Assembly: GCA_037349105.1 (NCBI GenBank)
Contig: JAYJMM010000085.1
Location: 124,001 to 188,000 of the forward strand
DNA: 64,000 bases
Reading direction: 5' to 3'
DNA from: Limnomonas spitsbergensis
Lineage: Eukaryota > Chlorophyta > Chlorophyceae > Chlamydomonadales
The position numbers and the translations under genes were made by a program. The notes under the pieces are model-generated. The model saw nothing but the letters and a program-made list of their open reading frames with translations. It was not told where the DNA came from and ran no database searches. Shown piece after piece: positions 42,367-52,600 of the stretch (the stretch's first letter is position 1; every line of letters begins with the position of its first letter).

Positions 42367-45300
42367 ATGCCCCGTGGTGGAAGTCAGGTGATCAGGAAAC
42401 CTGCAGATCTGCAGGCGGTGGGTGAAGCAAAAGCCGCCACTGCGGAATGGCCCCCAGTAAAAAGGAAGGAGGATCTGGCTCAGCCAATAGGGTGGAACAG
42501 GCTAGGGCAGTGGGCCACTGGAGTGTGGAAAAGTGTGTGTGACGCAGAGCAGGCGGGGTTAAGCAGTCTGGCTGTGCCCCAGCAGCGCGCACCCTTGGAG
42601 GCATTGACCAGGTGTATGGAGCAGCCAGGTAATCAGGTGTCCCCCAACGGCTGGTCCATGTTTGATATCCTCAGCAGTGACAGTGAGCCAAGTCCCAGGC
42701 ACCTGATCAACTGTATTACGGCAGAGAGTGCCGGCCCACCCAGGCAGGATAGCCTGGTAGCTAGCGAGCAGCTGCACCTGATCAACTGTATTACGGCAGA
42801 GAGTGCCGGCCCACCCAGGCAGGATAGCCCGGTAGCTAGCGAGCAGCTGCACCTGATCAACTGTGTTCCGATAGGGAATGCGTTTTCACCCAAACCAGTG
42901 ACCGGTGGCTGCGAGCCAAGCCAACTGCAGGTGCAGGCGTCACGGCTGGGTTTGCAGAGAGAGGCGGTTCCTGAGACACCTGCAGTGACCGGTGGCTGCG
43001 AGCCAAGCCAACTGCACGTGCAGGCGTCACGGCTGGGTTTGCAGAAGGAGGCAGTTCCTGTGAAAACTGTGGTGGCCGGTGGCTGCGAGCCAAGCCAACT
43101 GCACGTGCAGGCGTCACGGCTGTGTTTGCAGAGAGAGGCAGTTCCTGCGACACCTGTAGGGATCGGTGGCTCCGAGCCAGGCCAACTGCAGGTGCAGGCG
43201 TCACGGCTGGGTTTGCAGATGGAGGCAGTTCCTGTGACACCTGTAGAGATCGGTGGCTCCGAGCCAGGCCAACTGCAGGTGCAGGCGTCACGGCTGGGTT
43301 TGCAGAAGGAGGCAGTTCCTGTGAAAACTGTGGTGACCGGTGGCTGCGAGCCAGGCCAACTGCAGGTGCAGGCGTCACGGCTGTGTTTGCAGATGGAGGC
43401 AGTTCCTGTGACACCTGTAGAGATCGGTGGCTCCGAGCCAGGCCAACTGCAGGTGCAGGCGTCACGGCTGGGTTTGCAGAGAGAGGCAGTTCCTGTGACA
43501 CCTGTAGGGATCGCTGGCTGTGAGCCAGGCCAACTGCAGGTGCAGGCGTCACGGCTGTGTTTGCAGAGAGAGGCAGTTCCTGTGACACCTGTGGTGACCG
43601 ATGGCCACGAGCCGTGCCAACTGCAGGTGCAGGCGTCACGGCTGTGTTTTCAGATGGAGGACGTTCCTGTGACACCTGGGGTGGCCGGTGGCTGTGAGCC
43701 AGGCCAACTGCAGTTGCATGCGTCACGGCTGTGTTTGCAGAGAGAGGCAGTTCCTGTGACACCTGTAGGGATCGGTGGCTCCGAGCCAGGCCAACTGCAG
43801 GTGCAGGCGTCACGGCTGGGTTTGCAGATGGAGGCAGTTCCTGTGACACCTGTAGAGATCGGTGGCTCCGAGCCAGGCCAACTGCAGGTGCAGGCGTCAC
43901 GGCTGGGTTTGCAGAAGGAGGCAGTTCCTGTGAAAACTGTGGTGGCCGGTGGCTGCGAGCCAGGCCAACTGCAGGTGCAGGCGTCACGGCTGTGTTTGCA
44001 GATGGAGGCAGTTCCTGTGACACCTGTAGAGATCGGTGGCTCCGAGCCAGGCCAACTGCAGGTGCAGGCGTCACGGCTGGGTTTGCAGAGAGAGGCAGTT
44101 CCTGTGACACCTGTAGAGATCGGTGGCTCCGAGCCAGGCCAACTGCAGGTGCAGGCGTCACGGCTGGGTTTGCAGAAGGAGGCAGTTCCTGTGAAAACTG
44201 TGGTGACCGATGGCCACGAGCCGTGCCAACTGCAGGTGCAGGCGTCACGGCTGTGTTTTCAGATGGAGGACGTTCCTGTGACACCTGGGGTGGCCGGTGG
44301 CTGTGAGCCAGGCCAACTGCAGTTGCAGGCGTCACGACGGTGCTTGCAGAGGGAGGCAATTCATGTGACACCTGTAGGGATCGGTGGCTGTGAGCCAGGC
44401 CAACTGCAGGTGCAGGCGTCACGTTTGTGTTTGTCAAGGGAGGCAGCCCATGTGACACCTGTGGTGGCCGGCGGCTGCGAGCCGGACCAACTGCATCCGT
44501 GGGAGCAGAAGCTGAACCAAAAGGTGGCTGAGGAACCAGTTGGCCCAAGTGAGGTTGAGGACCACGAGCACAGGCAGGCGCCGGTGCTGGTGCAGATGCA
44601 CCAGCCAGAAGAGGATGGGCCTGTGACACCACCAGTGGCAGCAGCTCCAGGAGGGGTCCAGGTGCCAATATCAGAACCAGGGGCGGCCCAGCAGGCCAGC
44701 AAACAGCTGGAGGCGGCAGAGAATCCTGAGGGGTCAGAGGAGCAGGGAATCTCCATACCCATGCTGAGGGAAAAGGTTAATTTGTACCGGCAGAAGCTCA
44801 AAGGAATGGCCAGGCAGCTGTGGGTGGCCAGGCAGCCAATAATAGCAGTGAAGATGAGGATGACCAGACAGCTGAGGATAGTGAAGCATCGCTTGGAACA
44901 TGCCAAACAGAACCTACAGGCGCGGCTGCCTACAGGTGAGGAAGAGGAAGAGCAGCAGCTGCAGCAGACAGCCATGGTTACATGGCACGTGGCACTACCC
45001 GGGGGGCACGGGGCTGAGCAGGCCAGCCATGAGGCGAAAAAAGAGGCACAGCCGCCGCAGCACCAGGAGTGCATGCCCAGATTGCCCAGGCAGGAGGGCT
45101 TCCGCTCAGCAGAGCCGTGCAGGCCGGTGGGTCAAGCCAGCCCTAGCCTGAGTCTGGGCCCTGACGGCTGCAGCAAGTCCAGCCAGGCAATGGCAGGCAA
45201 GGCAGCTGACAGTGACGTGGAAGCAGCTAGGAGCAGCAGGTCTCCGGTGCCAGCACACGTGGACGACAGCAGCAGCAGGAATGTGTGCCTGGTAGCAATC

Positions 45301-45561
45301 CATGCTGCGGTGCCTGCAGATGTGGAGCTGGCCAGGATCTGGGAGAATTGCGCAACAGGTGCCCGTCAGCAGCCGATGGACATCCGCAATGCCATGCGTC
45401 AGAAGAGGCAGAAGAGGCAGAAGAGGAGAATGAGATGGAAGAGGAGGAAGAGGCGGATGAGGAGGAGGAGGCGCGAGAGGCTTCTTGGAGGAAGAGACTT
45501 TTTGGAGAAAGATATTCCTTGGATGAAGAGAAGCCAATGTCACCCAGCGAGCGGTCCATAA
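42367..45561 (+). CDS. Repeat-rich 1,064-residue ORF, function unknown, possibly of mobile-element origin
   Basis: Starts MPRGGSQVIRKPADLQ. Residues about 117-166 hold two copies of a 25-residue unit (HLINCITAESAGPPRQ). Residues about 178-710 hold some 18 copies of a 29-residue unit (GGSEPGQLQVQASRLGLQ plus EAVPVTPVE), with a seven-unit higher-order period. A Glu/Gln/Arg coiled-coil-like region follows (LRIVKHRLEHAKQNLQARL), then a basic tail, RQKRQKRQKRRMRWKRRKRR. Over the last 190 bp another frame is acidic (EEAEEENEMEEEEEADEEE) and ends cleanly, so a frameshift near 45380 is likely. No enzyme domain seen. It may be a retroelement ORF1-like protein or a lineage-specific repeat protein. Confidence 0.6.
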   Translation: MPRGGSQVIRKPADLQAVGEAKAATAEWPPVKRKEDLAQPIGWNRLGQWATGVWKSVCDAEQAGLSSLAVPQQRAPLEALTRCMEQPGNQVSPNGWSMFDILSSDSEPSPRHLINCITAESAGPPRQDSLVASEQLHLINCITAESAGPPRQDSPVASEQLHLINCVPIGNAFSPKPVTGGCEPSQLQVQASRLGLQREAVPETPAVTGGCEPSQLHVQASRLGLQKEAVPVKTVVAGGCEPSQLHVQASRLCLQREAVPATPVGIGGSEPGQLQVQASRLGLQMEAVPVTPVEIGGSEPGQLQVQASRLGLQKEAVPVKTVVTGGCEPGQLQVQASRLCLQMEAVPVTPVEIGGSEPGQLQVQASRLGLQREAVPVTPVGIAGCEPGQLQVQASRLCLQREAVPVTPVVTDGHEPCQLQVQASRLCFQMEDVPVTPGVAGGCEPGQLQLHASRLCLQREAVPVTPVGIGGSEPGQLQVQASRLGLQMEAVPVTPVEIGGSEPGQLQVQASRLGLQKEAVPVKTVVAGGCEPGQLQVQASRLCLQMEAVPVTPVEIGGSEPGQLQVQASRLGLQREAVPVTPVEIGGSEPGQLQVQASRLGLQKEAVPVKTVVTDGHEPCQLQVQASRLCFQMEDVPVTPGVAGGCEPGQLQLQASRRCLQREAIHVTPVGIGGCEPGQLQVQASRLCLSREAAHVTPVVAGGCEPDQLHPWEQKLNQKVAEEPVGPSEVEDHEHRQAPVLVQMHQPEEDGPVTPPVAAAPGGVQVPISEPGAAQQASKQLEAAENPEGSEEQGISIPMLREKVNLYRQKLKGMARQLWVARQPIIAVKMRMTRQLRIVKHRLEHAKQNLQARLPTGEEEEEQQLQQTAMVTWHVALPGGHGAEQASHEAKKEAQPPQHQECMPRLPRQEGFRSAEPCRPVGQASPSLSLGPDGCSKSSQAMAGKAADSDVEAARSSRSPVPAHVDDSSSRNVCLVAIHAAVPADVELARIWENCATGARQQPMDIRNAMRQKRQKRQKRRMRWKRRKRRMRRRRRERLLGGRDFLEKDIPWMKRSQCHPASGP
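42898..44490. repeat. 87-bp coding minisatellite, about 18 units, with 609-bp higher-order repeat
   Basis: The phrase 'cggtggctccgagccaggcc' steps by 87 bp (for example 43164 to 43251). Units vary in type (GGSEPG, GGCEPG, DGHEPC, AGCEPG). The order of types from unit 4 to 10 repeats as unit 11 to 17, so blocks of seven (609 bp) were duplicated recently. The minus strand and a second plus frame are also open across it. Confidence 0.92.
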
Positions 45562-47090
45562 ATGGGCCAAGGTGGCGCTAGGCTTCCAACAAAGAGGATG
45601 AGTCAGCCCTTGCGGGGTTTATCGACACCTGATACTCAGGGAAGGCCGAGCCCAGAGCGGCAAGGCCGCTGAGCACGTGACGCTACCCGCGCCGTAACTG
45701 GCTAGGAGCGGGCAGGCGCCTACAGAGCAGAAAATGCAGACGCAGCGCGGCTTGTCCTAGTACCCGGCAGGCAGTGGGCCGGCAGCCAGCGGACCGAAGA
45801 CGGAAGATGCAGGATTGGAGTTAAAGCTATCGCAGCAACATAGTGAAAATTTGTTTCTCAAACACCGTAGCAGCAAGGCTACGGTAGTACATATGTTATG
45901 AAGATGATGAGCGAGGAGAATTAGTCAACTCGGGCGATGATAACACAGCAGGGGGCGGATCACGCTGCTACGGCGCACATTTCCTGTGGCCATTGAAGAC
46001 CAGGCGGCTATGGCGCAGTGGGGCGAGAGCAGCGGTTGTTCTTAGCTTGACCTGATAACTTTGAAAATTTCTCTGTTTGCTAACCAGTAGTGGGCTGAAC
46101 AGCCTGGATTTGTAGGATTCTGCGCATTGCGCTTCAGCTGAGACTCGGTGGATTTTTTTAATTCTGATTGAAGAAGGCCTGAACCAGGCAGATTTGCTAA
46201 GACGATTTGAGCTTCTACGTACATATTTTCCAGAAGTTTAAAGATTCTGATTTCTGAGGGTTTCTGATGATTTCTGATGGTTTCTGATGCTTTCTGATGG
46301 TTGCTGAGGGTTTCTGATGGGTTCTGACCCTTTATTGCCTGCAACCAAGCATGACACTGGTGACGGTACCGGATTCTGTGTGCCCCGATCAGGCCGGAGA
46401 GAGATCAGGGTCCCAGAGGCCTTTGTCAAGTGTGCAGAACCATGGGTGGACCTAGGGTCCGCCACGGGTTTCAGTGAATTTTTTCTTTGATGAATTTCCT
46501 TGTGTGGATGTCCTGCAGCACATTTCCTGCAGTGGATTTTCTTCAGGGGATTTTTTTTACCGACTGGCTGGATTGCAGTCAGATGTTTAGGAGGCTTCAG
46601 TGTTAGGGAACTGACAAGTTCTGGGCGTACAGATTTTGCTTTGAAAACAGCCTGAACCAGGCTGATGTGTGTATATAGCCTGAACCAGGCAGATGCGGGG
46701 GACGGCCTGAACCAGGCAGATTTGCTTTGATATTTTGATCTTCTGAGGTGTACATATTGCCAGAAGTTTATTTCTTTCAGTACCGACCCCTTTTTCCGGC
46801 TCCCAGCGCATGCCCTTTAGGCTTAACGCTGAGGAGCGGGGGGCGAGTGAAGTAGTAGGGGCGGTACCCACAAGACAGGGACACCCAGACATTACCCCTA
46901 GGCAGAGCGACTTCCTGCTAGGGCCGAACCTTACAGTAGCCAGTTAACAGCTCTTGTCTGAAGTACAAGGAGTCTGTGTGTACGGTAATGTACCGTGTTT
47001 ATGAGTAGAAGGACACTTCTCTAAGGCGCCTTTACCGGAGTTCACGGTATTTACCATATTGGCACGTTTACTGCTTTATGGTGCGACAAT
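45562..47090. other. Downstream flank of the repeat ORF
   Basis: GC-rich up to about 45830, then mixed. Phrases 'gcctgaaccaggcagat' and 'ccagaagttta' recur at 46170-46240 and 46640-46770. A short 'tttctgatgg' repeat fills 46245-46330. No gene recognised; possibly the 3-prime part of the same element. Confidence 0.45.
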
Positions 47091-47094
47091 CCTG

Positions 47095-47705
47095 CCACTG
47101 AACACAGGTCTGCAACCGCCTACCGCACCTGGTGTCAGTCTACGGCGGGCACTAGGCACAGGCCAGGGTCCGCACCGGCCGAAGGGAATGTGCTTGCGGG
47201 CGCACGAACTTCAGGCTGCGGCTCGGCGCCGTCAACACGGCTGACACTAGAGGACGGCGCAGTAGTCAGCAGCGTGACGGACGGTGATGCCAGAGATGCT
47301 GGGCTAGGGGAGACGGCGACCATGTGGAGGACGCGTTGCATGCATGCTTTCAATGCCCCAGCGTGCAGGATCAGCTCAGGAGCGGAGTTGGGCAGGTGCT
47401 CCGAACGGTGCTAGAGACTTTTTAGAGTTGTACCGGGGCAGGCTTGGGTGGGACGCCCTGGCCTTTGTGGAAGACGTGGTAGATATCGTTTAGGCATTTT
47501 CAGAGACGTTTTAAAAGGTTGGAACTTCCTTTGTATTTATTTTCCAGCCTTTTGCTTTGTCCCTTTACTTTATTTCCCACTTTTCCTCCTTTCTTTTGCC
47601 CTGTCCACTTGTGTTTGTTTCCATCTTTCCTCCCAACTCTTTAGTAAGACGCCCTTGCGGCCGAGCCTTTTTGAGCAGGGCCCTGAGGTGTAACGTAATT
47701 GACCT
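47095..47705 (+). mobile_element. LINE copy: ORF2 C-terminus, UTR and tail
   Basis: Contains the pre-finger region ('gcgggcgcacgaacttcagg'), the finger remnant ending in 'gcttttcaatgccccagcgtg', 'ttgtaccggggcaggcttgg' with WDALAF-type reading, a T-rich UTR, and the tail at 47640-47705. Frame-broken. It matches 62640-63200 along its length. Confidence 0.78.
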
Positions 47706-48030
47706 GTCGTATGGAGGCAGGTTTGAGTGGGTCGCCCTAGCTGCTGCGGAAGATGTGGTATGTTTGATTCAACGAGGCCTAGCCTTTAAGGGCTGGATCG
47801 TAGCGAACCTTCCTTTCTTTTCGGTCTTCCCCCTTTCTTTTTTTTCCGTTCTCCCCCTGTTATTTATTTCCATTTCCTCCCCCACAGATGGCATTGGGTG
47901 CATATGCACGGCCAAGCCTTTTAAGCATGGCACACTCAAGGCAGATGTAGCAAATGTCGATAGTTGCACCAGTAGACCTCTTTGAAAAAACTCGGCCGCC
48001 TGGATGTCCAACCGTTCCGGATACTGGTAT
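47706..48030 (+). mobile_element. Second truncated LINE unit joined to the previous tail
   Basis: Immediately after the tail comes 'ggcaggtttgagtgggtcgc', a degenerate RGRLGWDAL remnant, followed by a pyrimidine-rich UTR. Around 47980-48010 a minus-like 'ctcggccgcctggatgtcca' occurs. Tail-to-coding junctions of this kind also occur at 7245 and 61045. Confidence 0.55.
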
Positions 48031-49687
48031 CGAGTTTATTAAATATTAGATGGGCATGCGAGCGCAGCATGGGTGCCGTGCTGTACGTGTGGCATGTGAC
48101 CACTGCATGACCACTCACTGTGACCACTGAGCATGCACTGCAACATGCGTGCATGCATGGGGGTTAGCGCCATCAGAATACCGTACCTAAATACCATATT
48201 CATGTGAATCGAGTGGCTGTTTAGAAGATCCCGAAGAGATCCATACAACAGGGGATAGTTGTAGGCCGGGCCGCCAGCGGGGGACTCATGGAGGGCAGGC
48301 ACTCAGGCAGAGTGCCCTAGAATAATGAACCCGCCCACTGAGAATTGGGTGGCGAATTTGTGACGAATGCAAGTTTCGGCAAAACAAAACAGTTGAGAGG
48401 ACAGAGGGCAAGAAATCTGTTTAACGTGGCCCTTGCTTGAGGAAAGAGGAATCACAAACTAAGATATCCTCTATCTATCCGGCTAGGATTTGGGACGAAA
48501 CTTTCCGCCCTAGGGCCTGGTTCCACCGACCCACCCACCCAGAAAGCGTCTGTCTTGATGACATGGGCAGTGTTGATGGCGGTCCCCAGCCGCATACGGT
48601 ATCGTAAGCCACAACCATCGAAAGCCTTCAAGATGTATCGGTTCGGTATCGCGGCCTGCCGGTATACTGCATGGTATGCTTCCGAGAAAAACTCGTCCAA
48701 CTATTTATGTTGCCCTGTTGCACGTGCCCACCCACCCAAAATAAATGCAAATGCTGAATCGTTGACACATCATCGCGTACTGCCATGCCGATGGCGCGCA
48801 TACAAAGTGCCAACGATTATTGTCGAATCTGCCGTGCATCATGTGGTCGCTGTCAAGCATGGTCGAGCCGTCGGGGTCACTCTTGTGTCGAATTGTCGAT
48901 GGCGAACCACGCACCGACCTGGCAACAATCTGCACACGATTCGCGCTGCCTCAGTAGAGATGGTGCAGCTCCTGGCGAGCGTCAGTGGCAGCATGCCACG
49001 CACCCGGCCATATCCTAGTCCTGCTACGACCTTGGCGACTACGCTGCCACAATGTTCACTGTCGGCAAGCTACGTATAAGTACTGAAGGCGAGTACACGA
49101 AACATCATATGAGGATGACGATGACGGCTGACGTCCATTCGAAACGTCTCATACCATTTCATTATTTCATAGTAGGCTCGCGGTGGTAGGCTCGGTGGTA
49201 GACTTCGAGGAGACTCCGACGTGGGGGCGGCGGGCTGCGGTGTTGTACAGCAACCACTACCACTACTATTACCACTACCACTACCACACCGCCACAAGTC
49301 GATCGACACGTCAACGGTCAGTCATCAGAGACAAGCCCTGAACCCTGGTGTTCGAACGCCCCTGTAATTTATTTTAGGCGCCACGGTGTACGATCACAGT
49401 ACCATCTCCGTCGTTTGTTTTGCTTTCCACTTGAACGAAGCGTCGTCCTCTGCAGGTAGTAACAACTAACTCGGATACTTCTTGCGCACGCTTCTTAAGC
49501 AGCCTGATAGCACAGCCGACCCAAAACCTGACAGTCGGTTTCGCCTAACTCACAGGAGTCGTCATCAGGCAGCGCTGGCACATCGACATCATCGCGACCG
49601 GGCCGTCCACAGTCGCGTGTTCGTCTTGCAGCTATTTCCGTACAACTCGATCGGCACCATCACTCAGCCAGTGTTCAAGCTTGCATA
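48031..49687. other. Upstream region of the carbonic anhydrase gene, no gene recognised
   Basis: A minus frame at 48700-48452 and a plus frame at 48555-49079 are open but lack start context, splice partners or recognisable domains. A CCA/CTA-rich block ('accactaccactactattacc') lies at 49255-49290. The last 200 bp before 49688 should hold the promoter; no clear TATA was seen. Confidence 0.4.
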
Positions 49688-52600
49688 ATGATGCAGCTTA
49701 TTCAGCATCTGCTGCTCGCCTTGGGTCTGGTTTTGAGCGTGTTGCCCTGTCGCACGTCTGCCTGCATCCACCTCCTGGGCGAAAGCCCTGACTCCATGGT
49801 AAGTGTGAGGATCCAAGGCAAGGGATGTACATGCACCTCTTTCGTTCTTGATAGCCGAAACGCCGCCCCGCATAAATGCACGCTCGATCCAATACACACG
49901 CCATGAACATGTGGTGCGCCGTTGGATGTTACTATGCATGCTAGTTTTGTACTCCACACCTGGCTGATGATGAGAACCGAGTACCGACGGACGCAAATAT
50001 AAGGCGATTGCCGAGTGACGCTCCGTACGATGAAGATGGGGGCGAATCAGTGAACAATTGTTTTTTTCTTAGGTATACGATTGTTGTTAACTCTGATCTT
50101 ACATTTATTTTGCCCCTGTCCGATGAAGTCCCGCCTGAACTGAACCTTTGATCATCGTTGTGAACCTCATCGAATATCATCGTGCACGCGCGTGCGTGTA
50201 CTGTCAAATAAATAGCCTCGCCATCCAGACAATGGCTGTTTTACAATAGTGCATCTTCCGCAACCTTTGGCTGGCCTTGTTCTGGCCAGCCAGCATTGGG
50301 ACTCAGGGGTCCAAGATCCCGCCCAGTCCATGGCCGACTACCACTCGTACGGCAGGTGGAAGGCGAGAGGAGGCTAGACAGGAGGCACATAGCCTCCCCA
50401 GCCGTGATGAACCTGCCCTCGAATAATGTAGTAGGATAACTTCAAATAAAATTGTCAGATTGGTAGAACCGTCGAGGCCATGTCGATGTTGGTTTGCATT
50501 ACTGAGCAGTCGTCATAAGGGTGATCTATCTGTCGCCTCTTCCATGAGGAGTCTTCATGCACTTCGGTAAGGAATACAACCCCTCACATTATCGCCTCCT
50601 GTTTGTCCTATCAATATTGGTGATAGCAATGCTCCGTGCCGTCGTGCTCCGATGATGGCTCGCTCCTCCCCCCCTCCTACACTTCATTCGTTGACGTTGT
50701 CGCGTCAATCAAACACATCGGCCTGCAGTTAAGCTGCGCTTACTGGATGAACAGGCACACGAACTGTTACCACCGATATTCATGAGCCGTACATGGGTTG
50801 CATGAGTTTCGCCAACTGCACCCTGTGTTACATCCTGTGTTTAGTGACCGTAGTATACTACCCTGGCAAATTGGCAATGCTGGCATGCATTTTGCCCAGT
50901 GCACCCTATCTTGCACCCTGGGTCCCTCACACATGGGCTGCAAGACCTTCACCCCTGGTCTCACACATGACATGCACGAGGGACGTCAGATTACAAAAAA
51001 AATGTCCCTTTGGGCATGCTTCATTTCAACGACCACTGGTCTTTGGCCAGGAGGGCTCAGCTTGGCAGGCCCTGCTGCCTGGGCTACTGGCTGCAGGCTG
51101 GTTAAGGTTAGGTCGGTCCCCACCAGCTCAATTTGACATGACATGGCAGTCCCCCAAACTTGGTCTGCATGCACCCAAGAAACGCAGGAGCTCTAGAATG
51201 TCTGCAGCCCCCCCTAAACCCTAAACTCTGAACCTTAAAGGCTTGCCGGGAAGCTCCCAGGGCAGTGGCATTAAGTAGCCTGTGGGGGCAGCCTGCTTCC
51301 TCCTTCCCCCTCCCGCATTTTAGTGTAAAACCTCTTTATAGTAAACCATATACCTGTACCTTTTTCGTGTTCGGTTATTGACACTCTCCTTCTGCACATC
51401 GACTCCTGTCCCAACCTCCTAACCCCTGCCCCATTTCCTGATCCCTGTCCCATCCTCCTGACCCGTTTCATCTTAGGCGGAGCATCCCAAGGGGACAGCC
51501 TGGACCTATGACTTCATTGGAAACGATTGGTGAGGGCCCAAAAACTCATTAGAGGATGAAGTTAGGTTTGAGACCTCAGGTTTGTCTGGAAATGATGGAT
51601 GAGTGGCCATTTCATCCAGCTTCTTAGTTGCCTGCCTGCCTCTCCTATGGTAAAAAGAGATGTACTGGTGATTTTAGGGTTCTTAAGCTTCATAGCAGCT
51701 ACATTAAGTCCTACGGCCGAGCAGGCCAATTGCATAAAGCTCTACTTGGGCTCTTGGCTGAGGCCGGCCTGTCCCGACCAGCCCTGTGCTAGCTACCCGA
51801 TGGCCTGCACAAAGCAGGTCTGCTTCGCCCCAATAAGAAAACTATTCGGCGACTGACCCCCAACCCTGCACTGCTTTTATTTCTTCTACATATTATCAGA
51901 GCATCAGCGTTGACAATGCGGCTGACAGCTTAAGACCGGGGGAAAGGAGGCAGCCCCGCTAAAAGACTGAGTTGCGTGGTAGCCTACCTAGTGCTACGGC
52001 CAAACGGGTGGCTCCTTTAATCCATGCTTCAGGGCTTATATCTCTATTTATTTAGTTGTGTACCCGTGCCCCGTAGTTTTGGGGGGCCTGTCTTCTTGTT
52101 ATGATGGTAACGGTGCGGACCACGCCGGCGCTCTATCGTTTCCTCTCACGCCCCTGCGGGACGTTGTTTCCTTTCTTTCTGTGCTCTGGGAAGCAGCCAC
52201 AGCACATGCAAAGATGCCGGTACCTGAAGCATTCCCAACGACCGCCTACCAATCACGCTTGGGTGCGGGTAGTTCCACCTGCTGAGTGCTCGCTCGAAGC
52301 ATGCCCGAACGATGGATTATTGTCACTCTTTAAACGCCATGTATCCTATCCAGGAAAGGCCACACCCCCCGGCCGGTGCAGCCGGCCAAAAAACATACCT
52401 CAGCCCGGCAAAAACCGGCCATCTAGCTGACCCTGGTTACTACCCTGGGCCACAGCGTAAATAGTGCCGGCAGCTGCTTTCTCATCCGATGCCCGGATGT
52501 TGAATCCTCGTCACTCTTTACATGCCATGTATCCTGTCCAGGAACGGCCACAGCGTCAATTGTGCCGGCAGCTGCTTGCTCAACGAATACCTGCCTGATG

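Noticed and set aside
42857..44668. 603-codon antisense ORF across the 87-bp array
   Set aside because: Open only because the unit is a multiple of three without stops; no start context or unique sequence outside the array.
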